Part shown: piece after piece, positions 35,694 to 44,681 of the stretch
How the letters are laid out: the number at the start of each line of letters is the position of its first letter
Position numbering within the stretch: position 1 is the first letter of the stretch
Source of the DNA: Pirellula sp. SH-Sr6A
Lineage (GTDB): Bacteria > Planctomycetota > Planctomycetia > Pirellulales > Pirellulaceae
DNA length: 64,000 bases
Direction: 5' to 3'
NCBI RefSeq assembly: GCF_001610875.1
Contig: NZ_CP011272.1
Location: forward strand, 4,693,988 to 4,757,987
Program-made: the position numbers and the translations under genes
The notes under the pieces: generated by a model
What the model saw: the letters and a program-made list of their open reading frames with translations, nothing else
Told to the model about the DNA's origin: nothing
The model's database searches: none

Positions 35694-37385
35694 GTGAACG
35701 ATCAGACTCCGAACGAAACCAGTAAGAACTTCATCGAGATTGAGATCGAAAAGGACTTCGCGACGAAACCTGCTTTGGCAGGTAAACAAGTCGCCACGCG
35801 GTTCCCTCCCGAACCAAACGGCTATTTGCACATCGGTCACGCAAAGAGCATCTGCCTGAACTTCGGTCTTGCCCGCACCTATGGGGGGACTTGCAACCTC
35901 CGCTTCGACGACACAAACCCAACCAAAGAGAATGACGAATACGTCCAGTCCATCATGGAGGACGTCCGATGGTTGGGATTCCAATGGGATGCCTTGTACT
36001 ACGCCTCAGATTACTTCGAGCAACTCTACCAATGGGCGGTGCAGTTGATCCGTGACGGAAAAGCGTTTGTCTGCGATCTTCAAAGCGAGCAGATGCGCGA
36101 ATATCGAGGGACATTGACGGAGCCTGGCAAAAACAGCCCGTACCGCGATCGATCCATCGAAGAAAACATCGATCTGTTCCAACGGATGAAAGCGGGTGAG
36201 TTTCCCGATGGCGCTCGTACCTTGCGGGCCAAGATCGATATGGCGGCGCACAATCTGAACTTGCGCGACCCAGTCATGTACCGCATCATGCACGCCCACC
36301 ACCACCGGACCGGTGACAAGTGGTGCATTTACCCCATGTACGATTGGGCCCACGGCCAAAGCGATTCGATCGAAGGGATCACCCACTCGATCTGCACTCT
36401 CGAATTCGAAAACCATCGCCCCCTCTACGACTGGTTCTGCCAGTCGCTCGGCATCTATCATCCGCGCCAAATGGAATTCGCGCGGATGAACCTGTCGTAC
36501 ACCGTCATGAGCAAACGCAAATTGCTGCAACTGGTGACTGAAAAACATGTCGAAGGATGGGATGATCCTCGCATGCCGACGATCAGCGGTTTGCGACGCC
36601 GTGGCTACACCCCGGAAAGCCTCCATCTCTTCTGCGAACGAATCGGCGTGGCCCGCTTCAATAGCACCATCGATGTGATCGTGCTCGAGAGCAGCGTTCG
36701 AGACCATTTGAACTCCATCGCTAGTCGGTACATGGCAATTCTGGATCCGATCAAAGTCGTGATCACCAATTACCCCGACTCGACCGAGTTCTTGGACGCG
36801 GTCAATAATCCAGAAGACGAAAGCGCTGGCTCGCGACAACTCCCTTTCTCGAAAGAGCTGTACATCGAGCGTGAGGACTTCATGGAAACCCCACCGTCGA
36901 AGTTCTTCCGACTCAAACCGGGTGGAGAGGTTCGATTGCGTTACGCCTATATCATCCGCTGCGATGAAGTCGTCAAAGACGAAGCGGGGAACATCGTGGA
37001 GCTTCGGTGCACCTACGATCCAGAAACCAAAAGCGGATCGGCGACCGCGAGCGAACGCAAGGTCAAGGGAACGATCCACTGGGTCTCTGCCAACCATGCG
37101 GCCTCGGTCACCGTTCGGCTCTACGACCGGCTCTTCCTCAACGAAAACCCGGAGGATGTTCCCGCTGGAAAAACTTTCTTGGACAATATCAACCCCGATA
37201 GCGTGCGATCGGTCCAAGCCTTCGTGGAACCCGAACTCGCCGCGCAGGCCCCCGGCACACGCGTTCAGTTCGAACGAAACGGTTACTACTGCGTCGATAC
37301 AAAGGACTCCCAGCCAGGACATCCCGTCTTCAATCGCATCGTGACCCTCAAAGATACTTGGGCCAAGATCGCGGCGAAAAAGTAA
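35694..37385 (+). CDS. glnS: Glutaminyl-tRNA synthetase
   Basis: 563 residues from the GTG at 35694, which gives the family's usual N-terminus; an ATG at 35628 has the better ribosome site (GGGGAG nine bases before) and would add 22 residues, so the start is open. Class I motifs are clear: [12 protein letters not shown] with HIGH at 46-49 and VMSKR (KMSKS equivalent) at 271-275. RFDDTNP and [22 protein letters not shown], in pieces, are typical of GlnRS. The C-terminal beta-barrels bind the anticodon. Presence of GlnRS means Gln-tRNA can be charged directly rather than only by transamidation. Confidence 0.97.
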   Translation: MNDQTPNETSKNFIEIEIEKDFATKPALAGKQVATRFPPEPNGYLHIGHAKSICLNFGLARTYGGTCNLRFDDTNPTKENDEYVQSIMEDVRWLGFQWDALYYASDYFEQLYQWAVQLIRDGKAFVCDLQSEQMREYRGTLTEPGKNSPYRDRSIEENIDLFQRMKAGEFPDGARTLRAKIDMAAHNLNLRDPVMYRIMHAHHHRTGDKWCIYPMYDWAHGQSDSIEGITHSICTLEFENHRPLYDWFCQSLGIYHPRQMEFARMNLSYTVMSKRKLLQLVTEKHVEGWDDPRMPTISGLRRRGYTPESLHLFCERIGVARFNSTIDVIVLESSVRDHLNSIASRYMAILDPIKVVITNYPDSTEFLDAVNNPEDESAGSRQLPFSKELYIEREDFMETPPSKFFRLKPGGEVRLRYAYIIRCDEVVKDEAGNIVELRCTYDPETKSGSATASERKVKGTIHWVSANHAASVTVRLYDRLFLNENPEDVPAGKTFLDNINPDSVRSVQAFVEPELAAQAPGTRVQFERNGYYCVDTKDSQPGHPVFNRIVTLKDTWAKIAAKK

Positions 37386-37456
37386 GACCTATCCAACAGA
37401 CGAGAGAAACCGGAGCAGCGAGCCTCGACGGATCTTGTAGGGTAGGCCAGTCATCT

Positions 37457-37479
37457 GCCGGCACGCTTTAGCGTCCGGC
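37457..37479. terminator. Hairpin between convergent glnS and cytochrome genes
   Basis: GCCGG-C-ACGCT-TT-AGCGT-CCGGC forms a strong stem with one bulge. It lies between the 3' ends of glnS (+) and the PVC-type protein gene (-). There is no T run, so bidirectional termination is a guess. Confidence 0.35.
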
Positions 37480-37509
37480 CAACAGGATAGCGACTCAGAG
37501 ACGGCTAAT

Positions 37510-40476
37510 TCACCGCTCGTTCTTCGGCGCGGGAACTTGGGTGGGGTGCATGAGGTACGACAGTAAATCGCGTTGCTTCTCCCATGGCAAGTTCTGCAAG
37601 ATGCCATCGGGCATGGGGGAGAGCGAGGTTAGTTTTTCCTCATCGATCTCCGACAAAGCGATCGTCTCGAGCGAGGTAGGTGTTTGCATTACCACCGATT
37701 GCTGGTTTCTTCGAACCACTAGCCCGCTAACGGTTCGGCCATCCACCGTTCGGATCAATGTCATCCGATAATCCTTCCCAACCACCGCGCTCGGCTCCAC
37801 GATGTTCTCGAGGAGGTAGTCCAAACTCATCCGTTGGGCGCCTGTCAAATCAGGACCAACCGCTGCACCGACGCCGTAAAGTTTGTGACATTGCGAGCAT
37901 TGCTGCTCGAACAAAGCTCGACCTTGGGACAAATCGGCTTCATCCTGTTTTGTATTCTTCCACCGAGTGCGGAAATCCGAGATCCATTTCGCCCTCTCTT
38001 GATCGGTCTCCCGAAGGCCGCCCCAGACCCGTTCCAACTGCTTCGTCAGCGATTCATCCTCGAGAGCGAGAATCTGTCTAGCTTGAAAAGGCTGCAGGTC
38101 CGAGGTCGACACTGGGCCGCTCTTGTCTTCCATCACTTGCAGAAGGGCCTTTGCATAGCTCTTTCGCGATACAAGGACTTCGATCACTTTGCTCCGATCT
38201 TCGGGTTGAAATCGCTTGAGCTTGCGAGCCAATCGAACTCCGAGCTCTTCGTCGTCGAGTTTGGCGAACCCGGCTAATGCCGTGCCGTTGAGAATACGGG
38301 TGTCGAGTACTTTTTCACAGAGCTCTAACATTCCCGATCTATCCGCGAATCCGTCCGCCTCGATGATCGATGCGAGAGCTTGCTGCCGCATCTTCATCTC
38401 CGCTTTGCCGTCCAAGACAATGCTGCGAAGTTCGTCCAGGGCCTTTCCACTACCGAAAATAACGCTCAGCTCGCGGAACTCTTTGACAAACTTTCCATCT
38501 CTGTCGCTTGCCACCAGTTTGTCCCAACTCGAAGGGGCAGTCACCTTTCTCATCCCACGAAAGGCGTCGTTCCACCCTTGGAGCAGCACTTCTTTGTCGG
38601 CAGACTCACGGGAAATGGCCATGGCACAAAGTTGCTCGACATGTTGGGGATGGTCCTCGACTCCCTCGGCGATACTGCGGATCACCCACCGTTGCAGCTT
38701 GCGCCATCGCGTTTCAAAAACGAGCGAAAGGAGTGCGTCGGGAGAATGATCCGCAACTGGAACCAGTCCGAACCAGACCAAACCGGGCAAATCTCGATCG
38801 TCGGCAAACTCATCCCGAGCGGCCAGACGCGATGCCAGTTCGATGCGGCGGTCGACGGGCAAGCGTTGCAGAGTAGATGCCAAGGTCGACATTACGAGTC
38901 CGGAGGAATCCTTCGACAAACCCAATAACTTGGGTAGAACCGTGTTCACGTCTTCGGGATAGACCGCATCGGGTTTGGGGCCCAGGATTGTATCGAGGGG
39001 CCATCGATCGGTCAGAAGTCGAATCCCCCACACGCGAACGCTTTCATCGGGGTGCTCTAAGCAAGCCAACATGTCTGCTTGCGATAACTCTCCCGCTCGA
39101 TAGGACCGCCACAACCTTTGCAGAAAGCCATCCCCTGCAGCGCATGCTGGTTTAGAAAGGGACGACAAAACGGATACGTCCCCTCGAACCAAGTCCTTTG
39201 AATCCTCCGATTCCATGGCGATACGGAAAATCCGTCCGCTTGTACGATGAACGCCCGTGGAATCATGGCACTCCCCGGTATCGCTCCAATCGATGACGTA
39301 CAGACCTCCATCCGGGCCGAACTGCAAATCCAGACCGCGGAAGAATGAGTCCGCGGCGACTAGGAAATCAGGCTCATGCCGTCCGACGAATCCCGCCCCC
39401 GAACGCTCCAATCGCTCGACGTTCGCCCGACGTCCATGCATGTTGAGCGTAAAGAGCTTGTGCCGGTATGCATCAGGCCATCGAGAATCCAAACAAATTG
39501 CTGCACCGATGTGAGCATGCCCTCCTCCGAGGTCGTTCGCTTTGCCGTCACGACTATCCGACCAAGATGTCCCTGTATCAAAGTGGTAGTGATCAGCGAT
39601 CATGTCCAAGCGTTCGTAGACGCGAGAATTCATGCTTTCGCCAAACGACTCCTTCAGATGGGAGCCGGGCATCAGATGCCACAGGTGGCCGATCACGGTG
39701 TTGATGAAAAAGAGTTCGCCATTCGCGTCCCAATCGTGCCCCCATGGATTCGTAGTACCATGGCAGAGGCCTTCGAAAACCATGGTTTCCGGGGAGTACC
39801 GCCAGATCCCCCCATCGATGGGAACACGGTGCGTCGGGAGAGTCCCAGGTCGACCGATTTTGCCCGGGCAGGAGTGGCCACACCGACCGTAAAGCCATCC
39901 GTCAGGCCCCCACTTGAGTCCGTTGGCAAAGTTATGGTAGTTGTCTTGCGCTACCTCAAAGCCGTCCAAAACAACTTGAGCGGGTCCATCTGCGACTCCA
40001 TCCTCCTCGGCATCGGGCACGAAAAGGAGTTGTGGTGGACACATCAACCAAACGCCACCGCGTCCCACTTCCACGCTGGTGAGCATTTGGACGTTATCGA
40101 CGAACACCCGCCGGCTTTCAGCTCGCCCATCCCCGTCCAAGTCCTGAAAAATAAGGACCCGATCGCGGAGCGATAGGTCGAACCGCACGCCCCGCTCGGA
40201 ATAGGTGTAGTTCTCTGCCACCCAAAGTCTTCCCTTGGTATCCCAAGTCATCCCGATGGGATTCTGCACGTCGGGTTCGGATGCGAAGACCGTCGCGCGA
40301 AAACCAGCGGGAAGCTTCATTCTGTCCGCCGCAGCGTCCGCGCTCATCGGAAGCGCGTCGCGATCCCGTTCACTGTTGTAGACTTCAGGAAAGGAATCGG
40401 TCTGTGCGAGACAGACGGTTGCACCGCAGAAGAAAACGACCACGCAGCATGCTGCGCGAAGGGGAAGGCTTGCCAT
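37510..40476 (-). CDS. PVC-type heme-binding CxxCH protein (propeller-HEAT-cytochrome c)
   Basis: 988 residues, secreted (signal ACCVVVFFCGATVCLA). Residues about 50-430 form a sugar-dehydrogenase-like beta-propeller (GMTWDTKGRLWVAENYTY, GLKWGPDGWLYGRCG, DLQFGPDGGLYVIDW). A helical HEAT-like middle follows, and the C-terminal 120 residues are a cytochrome c-like domain with CSQCH at 860-864 and GPDLTG. This domain set is a planctomycete/verrucomicrobial hallmark, possibly oxidising sugars and passing electrons to heme; substrates are unknown. The Dabb gene is 17 bp upstream, so the pair is probably co-transcribed. Confidence 0.88.
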   Translation of the reverse strand: MASLPLRAACCVVVFFCGATVCLAQTDSFPEVYNSERDRDALPMSADAAADRMKLPAGFRATVFASEPDVQNPIGMTWDTKGRLWVAENYTYSERGVRFDLSLRDRVLIFQDLDGDGRAESRRVFVDNVQMLTSVEVGRGGVWLMCPPQLLFVPDAEEDGVADGPAQVVLDGFEVAQDNYHNFANGLKWGPDGWLYGRCGHSCPGKIGRPGTLPTHRVPIDGGIWRYSPETMVFEGLCHGTTNPWGHDWDANGELFFINTVIGHLWHLMPGSHLKESFGESMNSRVYERLDMIADHYHFDTGTSWSDSRDGKANDLGGGHAHIGAAICLDSRWPDAYRHKLFTLNMHGRRANVERLERSGAGFVGRHEPDFLVAADSFFRGLDLQFGPDGGLYVIDWSDTGECHDSTGVHRTSGRIFRIAMESEDSKDLVRGDVSVLSSLSKPACAAGDGFLQRLWRSYRAGELSQADMLACLEHPDESVRVWGIRLLTDRWPLDTILGPKPDAVYPEDVNTVLPKLLGLSKDSSGLVMSTLASTLQRLPVDRRIELASRLAARDEFADDRDLPGLVWFGLVPVADHSPDALLSLVFETRWRKLQRWVIRSIAEGVEDHPQHVEQLCAMAISRESADKEVLLQGWNDAFRGMRKVTAPSSWDKLVASDRDGKFVKEFRELSVIFGSGKALDELRSIVLDGKAEMKMRQQALASIIEADGFADRSGMLELCEKVLDTRILNGTALAGFAKLDDEELGVRLARKLKRFQPEDRSKVIEVLVSRKSYAKALLQVMEDKSGPVSTSDLQPFQARQILALEDESLTKQLERVWGGLRETDQERAKWISDFRTRWKNTKQDEADLSQGRALFEQQCSQCHKLYGVGAAVGPDLTGAQRMSLDYLLENIVEPSAVVGKDYRMTLIRTVDGRTVSGLVVRRNQQSVVMQTPTSLETIALSEIDEEKLTSLSPMPDGILQNLPWEKQRDLLSYLMHPTQVPAPKNER

Positions 40477-40493
40477 GGAACGCGCTCGCGAAG

Positions 40494-40907
40494 TTAGTCT
40501 TGGGCCCAGTAGTCGATGACCTGCACTTTGTCCAAGTGTGGCTTGAGAACTTCTACGAACTCTTTGTGTTTGGGATGCGGGAGATAGGCGTCGCGATCTT
40601 TCTCGCTTTTGAAGGTCACGAGGAAGCAGTGGGTGAAACCATTGGCGAGGCCTTCGGGGCTGTTGTCGGTTCCATACTCGAACGCCGCCACTTCAGGGAT
40701 CGATTTCTTGAGCGAACGAAATGCGTCAACGACTTTCTGAACATCTTCTTTGCTGCTCGTCTCTTTGAACTTGAATAGGACGACGTGACGCAGCATGCGA
40801 TTCGACTTTTCTTGCGCGAGAGTAAGGGGCAGGGCCGAAGCGAAAGCGGCTAGGAAAAGCAGCGATAGGAGCGTGACCAGCCAGGGAGCTTGGGTGCGCG
40901 ATTGCAT
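40494..40907 (-). CDS. Dabb (stress-responsive alpha/beta barrel) domain protein, exported
   Basis: 137 residues from the ATG at 40907, chosen for the signal peptide that follows (WLVTLLSLLFLAAFASALPLTLA). The mature part is one Dabb domain: MLRHVVLFKFKE at the start, FRSLKKSIPEVAAFEYG in the middle, HCFLVTFKSEKDRDAYLPHPKH and VQVIDYW at the end. The fold is a dimeric ferredoxin-like barrel; functions vary from polyketide cyclases to stress proteins. It stands 17 bp upstream of the large cytochrome gene. Confidence 0.85.
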   Translation of the reverse strand: MQSRTQAPWLVTLLSLLFLAAFASALPLTLAQEKSNRMLRHVVLFKFKETSSKEDVQKVVDAFRSLKKSIPEVAAFEYGTDNSPEGLANGFTHCFLVTFKSEKDRDAYLPHPKHKEFVEVLKPHLDKVQVIDYWAQD

Positions 40908-41004
40908 AGGGCAGAGTTCCTCACGGAAAAGGGGACATCTATCGCGGGGCAAACGCCCGCAGGTCCTGTGAGGATAACAGCGCGCAGTGGGCGATTCCAG
41001 CCCC

Positions 41005-41448
41005 TTAAGCAGCCCGCTTGGTGGCCTGGACCTCGATAAGTCCCAGCGGGAAGGCGAGCGGTTGATTGTCGGTTACGGTGGCTTGAATGGCCACGTGCCG
41101 AGTGGCGTTCAGCAGAATCGGGCTTTTGAGATTGGCGGTGAGATTATTGCCATTCTTGCTTACCACACATAGGAAGTAGAGCAGATCATCCGAGTGGAGA
41201 TTGAGAACAGCGAGATCCCGCTTGTGGACATGCGCCTTGTAGTCGGGCAAGTATCGGCGAGGGCTAACTACCGGAAGAGCGACATTCGCGAGCGCCACCG
41301 ACTGCAGCCAAGCCACTTGGCTGTCGTCGTCCGTCGACAGGAGAATCCAATGCCGACAAGTCTCGAATCCGACCAGACCATGCGGCATCAGCAACATGTC
41401 CGAGTGATTGATTTCAATCTTTCCGAAACGTGACGATTGGATTTGCAT
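41005..41448 (-). CDS. fliW: Flagellar assembly factor FliW
   Basis: 147 residues. FGKIEINHSDMLLMPHGLVGFETCRHWILL, seen as MPHGLVGFE and the later DLAVLNL...YFLCVVS and NLKSPILLN, is the FliW signature. FliW binds flagellin and the regulator CsrA to tune flagellin translation. In many bacteria csrA is the neighbour; no csrA frame is visible in the 98 bp downstream or elsewhere here. It is divergent from prfB. Confidence 0.93.
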   Translation of the reverse strand: MQIQSSRFGKIEINHSDMLLMPHGLVGFETCRHWILLSTDDDSQVAWLQSVALANVALPVVSPRRYLPDYKAHVHKRDLAVLNLHSDDLLYFLCVVSKNGNNLTANLKSPILLNATRHVAIQATVTDNQPLAFPLGLIEVQATKRAA

Positions 41449-41603
41449 GGCTACACCGTGTATCGAATTTCGTCCTTTTTGTTACAATCGTTTGAATCGG
41501 CAGATGCGGGGTCGAAGCGTGAACGCAATTCCAGCATCTGCTCTTTTTTTCTTGAGTCATTTTCCTCGTCATTTTGCAAATTCCTGCAACCGAAGCTTTC
41601 TGA

Positions 41604-42714
41604 ATGAGTGACAGCAATCTTTCGAAACGGATCGAAGACATCCGCGTGAGGCTCGCCCCGCTGCGAGACGGTCTTTGACTACGCTGGGAAACTGCAGGAG
41701 ATTGCCTTGCTCGAGGAAACGATGGTCCGGCCCGACTTCTGGGATCAGTCAGACAAGGCTCAGCAAGTCGTTCAGAAACTGAAATCGCTCAAAGGAGTTG
41801 TCGAACCTCTCAAACATGCCATCCATGCCTGCAATGATCTTGCAGAACTGGTGGAAATGCTGGAGGAAGACCCCGGCGCCGAGGAAGAAGTAACGTCGGA
41901 ACTGCAGCAGCTCGAGAGCTCGGTGGAACAATTGGAACTGCAGGCGTTGCTCAACGGACCGAACGATAGCTGCGGCGCGATTCTCTCGGTCCATGCGAGA
42001 GAAGGGGGTCTCGACGCGAACGACTGGGCTGAAATGCTACTCGGCATGTACGCTGCTTGGGCGCAGCAAAACGGCTATAGCGCCGAAATTGTCGATCGCT
42101 CCGACAACGAAGGGGCCGGAATCACGCAAGCCACCATCATTATCCGAGGTCCCTTTGCCTACGGATACCTCAAGGGCGAAGAGGGGATCCATCGGCTCGT
42201 CCGAATCAGTCCTTACAACGCGGAAGGCAAACGGCAGACCAGTTTCGCAGCGGTCGACGTTTCCCCCGAAATCGAGGACAGCGTCGAGGTGGAAATCGAC
42301 GAAAAAGATGTGCGCGAGGACGTGTTCCGCGCCTCGGGTGCCGGCGGCCAGCACGTCAACAAAACCAGCTCGGCGATTCGATTGACCCACATGCCCACCG
42401 GTATTGTGGTCCAGTGCCAGAACGACCGGAGCCAACACAAAAACCGCTCGCAGGCTTGGAAGATGCTCCGCGCTCGGTTAGCGCGGATCGAAGAAGAAAA
42501 GCGAGAGGCCGAAATGGCGGCCAAATACCAAAACAAAACGGTCACCGGCTTCGGTTCACAGATCCGCAACTACTTCCTGCACCCCGACCAGCGGGTGAAG
42601 GATTCACGAACCGGTTTTCAAATGGGAAGCTTCCACGCCGTCCTCGGTGGCGACATCCAAGGCTTCTTAGAAGCTTTCCTCAAATACCGCATGGTAAACG
42701 CGACTGAGTCCTAA
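41604..42714 (+). CDS. prfB: Peptide chain release factor 2 (programmed +1 frameshift)
   Basis: The frame from ATG 41604 stops at TGA 41676-41678 after 24 codons (ending ...RDGL); shifting +1 at CTT-TGA-C continues without break as DYAGKLQEIALLEE to 42714, giving a 369-residue RF2. This is the classic autoregulated frameshift: when RF2 is scarce the TGA is bypassed. GGQ, the peptidyl-hydrolysis motif, is at 247-249 (ASGAGGQHVNK). The stop-recognition tripeptide, usually SPF, reads SPY at 202-204. The Shine-Dalgarno-like stimulator before the slip site is weak (GAGACGG). An unknown gene starts one base after the stop. Confidence 0.95.
41673..41679 (+). promoter_or_regulatory. RF2 programmed frameshift site CTTTGAC
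   Basis: CTT TGA C, identical to the E. coli prfB slip site. tRNA-Leu slips one base forward at the slow TGA, so the next codon read is GAC (41677-41679). Confidence 0.93.
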
Positions 42715-42715
42715 C

Positions 42716-43300
42716 ATGGCGGAATTGGAATTTGCAGACACGAAAGTCATCTACGAGTGGGACGTCGATCGATTCCGCCATCGTTTGGCAATTCGAACTC
42801 CCGACGGATGGCTCGATCTCATGGAATCGGTCGAGGGAACCAGCAGTGACCCTTGGCCCCCCAGCCCCCCCTGGCAACAAATCGTACGCGAAAGCATGGG
42901 GCACCGAGGCGAAGACGTATTGCTCGGTGTGGGACTTTCAGGGAACGGACACTGGTCCATCGCGGTCCACCCTACCAACACCGAACCAAGCCAATCCCAC
43001 CCGACAACCTATCAAGGCCTCGCGTTCGATGTGGCCTGTAAAACCAGCAAACCGGCCATTCACCTTGGATCCACCTGGAAGGTAGGTCCCCTTTGGGCCG
43101 TTCCGAGCATCAGCCCTACAGAGGTGATCTTTAGCACCCGATCCTCAGGATCGGAAACTCAGGCTCATCTTTTTGTAATGCACGGTGCAGCGTCCGTGCG
43201 GATCGAGGGCGCGCACACGATTCTCGAAATGAGCCCGAGCAGCGATCCAAGGACGCCTCATACCCACCGCTGGGCCATGCGAGTCGAAACATCGACCTAG
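42716..43300 (+). CDS. Conserved protein of unknown function coupled to prfB
   Basis: 194 residues, no signal peptide or membrane helix. The ATG lies one base after the prfB stop, so translational coupling is likely. The sequence is beta-rich (TKVIYEWDVDRFRHRLAIRTPDGWLDLMESVEG, seen as RFRHRLAIR and WLDLMESVEG; later GSTWKVGPLWAVPS). I do not recognise a family or catalytic motif. A role near translation termination would be inference from position only. Confidence 0.7.
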   Translation: MAELEFADTKVIYEWDVDRFRHRLAIRTPDGWLDLMESVEGTSSDPWPPSPPWQQIVRESMGHRGEDVLLGVGLSGNGHWSIAVHPTNTEPSQSHPTTYQGLAFDVACKTSKPAIHLGSTWKVGPLWAVPSISPTEVIFSTRSSGSETQAHLFVMHGAASVRIEGAHTILEMSPSSDPRTPHTHRWAMRVETST

Positions 43301-43304
43301 TCGT

Positions 43305-44579
43305 TTAAGGTCGTTTGTCGAAGTAATTCTGAAAGACAAGTGGCAACTGGTAACCATACGCTCGCCAGTGCTTCGCCAGCGGTCGCTCATGCAAACCTGC
43401 GATGATGTTGCAGTTGAATTCATGAACCACGGCATCGACTCCAAACCGCGTATGCCAACCTTCCCCCAGCGTTCCCGGATTGCGGAACGAGGGCTGGGTC
43501 GAGCCTTCGGTGAACCAGGTGTATCGCCGAAGCAGCGATTCGAGAAGTTCCATTCGCGTGAGGTACCGCGTTTGATCCCCATCCGGAGGACGGCTGATAT
43601 GGAGTTTGCCGTTCCCATCATTGTGCAGCTCGATTGCGAGATCTGGACGATCCCCACGATCAATCTCTCGCTGCAGCCAGCTCTCCAACGCTTGATTTTC
43701 AGGGGACAGAACGGGATCGGCGGGATTGCCCCATTCTCGATTCAAATCCTTCCCGCGAGAGTTGAAGCGGGTTCGCCCCCGAGCTACCCCATCTTTGTTC
43801 GCCATAGGGAGGATAGCAAAGGAGACCTTCTCCAAAATCCGCTTGGCTTCCTCATCCCCTTGAAGCAATCGCTCAACCAGTCCCTCAACGACCCAATTCC
43901 CACCCGCCTCCCACGGATGCGCGCGAGCGCGGAGGAACACGCGATAGGGTGCGGAAAGAGCGCCGATTTGCACGACTTCGAGAGGCCGTCCCTCCACTGT
44001 CTTCCCAATCGTTTCGATGGATACACCGGGAGTTTTTCGGAGCTTTTCTAGAAGCCTATCGCAATCGGAAAGCCGATACGGCTCGACCCGGGCCACGTAG
44101 ATCGCCCCCCCGCGAAGAGGAATCAATCCGAACACACGACCATCCCCGGTCGGCTCGAGGGACAAGGATTCCCACTCTTTTCCATCCTCCGATATGACCA
44201 AGCTCAACAACTCGCGAGCCACCGAACCGGGTTGTCCATTCCAGACATTCTCCAGATTGTTGAACTCCGTCCGAACGGTTGCCCCTGCTTTTCCATGGAC
44301 TCGAAAGTGAATATGCCCCGCGGCTCGATTCGGCGAGTCCCGTTCGTGGTCGTAGAGCAAATGGATCTGAAGAGTCCCCTTTTCATCCTGCTCGTACCAA
44401 AGCGGCGACGCGTTCTCGAAAAGGGCATCGACGTAAGTGATCTTCTCTTGGGCCGCGACCGCGACCGTCGCCCCCTGTCCCCCCAACTCCTGCCCCATCA
44501 ACGCGTACGGTTTCGCGTCCCCTCCCATGACAGCCCATGCCACGCCCACAACCGCCCCCAATGCCTTCCATCTTCTCAT
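43305..44579 (-). CDS. M14-family zinc carboxypeptidase, exported
   Basis: 424 residues from the ATG at 44579, which gives a signal peptide (ALGAVVGVAWAVMGGDAKPYA). A GTG at 44609 lies in the adjoining heptamer repeat and is less likely. An N-terminal beta domain (about 45-165) resembles cytosolic carboxypeptidase-type M14 proteins; the peptidase part follows with ARAHPWEAGGNW (His and Glu zinc ligands), FNSRGKDLNREW, and AIELHNDGNG (third ligand His). Members cleave C-terminal residues or peptidoglycan peptides. It is the last gene of the DUF1501 cluster on the minus strand. Confidence 0.87.
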   Translation of the reverse strand: MRRWKALGAVVGVAWAVMGGDAKPYALMGQELGGQGATVAVAAQEKITYVDALFENASPLWYEQDEKGTLQIHLLYDHERDSPNRAAGHIHFRVHGKAGATVRTEFNNLENVWNGQPGSVARELLSLVISEDGKEWESLSLEPTGDGRVFGLIPLRGGAIYVARVEPYRLSDCDRLLEKLRKTPGVSIETIGKTVEGRPLEVVQIGALSAPYRVFLRARAHPWEAGGNWVVEGLVERLLQGDEEAKRILEKVSFAILPMANKDGVARGRTRFNSRGKDLNREWGNPADPVLSPENQALESWLQREIDRGDRPDLAIELHNDGNGKLHISRPPDGDQTRYLTRMELLESLLRRYTWFTEGSTQPSFRNPGTLGEGWHTRFGVDAVVHEFNCNIIAGLHERPLAKHWRAYGYQLPLVFQNYFDKRP

Positions 44580-44591
44580 CGATCTTGCCCC

Positions 44592-44681
44592 CCACTCGCC
44601 ACTCGCCACTCGCCACTCGCTACTCGCTACTCGCTACTCGCTACTCGCTACTCGCTACTCGCTACTCGCTACTCGCTACTC
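44592..44681. repeat. Heptanucleotide tandem repeat (CTACTCG)n
   Basis: Four CCACTCG units (44592-44619), then eight CTACTCG units (44620-44675) and a broken copy, about 12.7 copies in all. It fills the gap between the M14 gene and the PPC-like gene. On the minus strand the PPC-like gene's TAG stop (44678-44676) is part of the first unit, and the M14 start lies 13 bp past the last. Confidence 0.95.

Noticed and set aside
36006-37322. 438-codon minus-strand frame opposite glnS
   Set aside because: Antisense shadow of glnS; no start context and no family motif.
41707-42714. prfB as a simple gene starting at the TTG at 41707
   Set aside because: This would drop the conserved N-terminal helix; the frameshift from ATG 41604 restores the full RF2.
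44577-44609. GTG at 44609 as start of the M14 gene
   Set aside because: It lies inside the heptamer repeat and has no ribosome site; the ATG at 44579 directly precedes the signal peptide.
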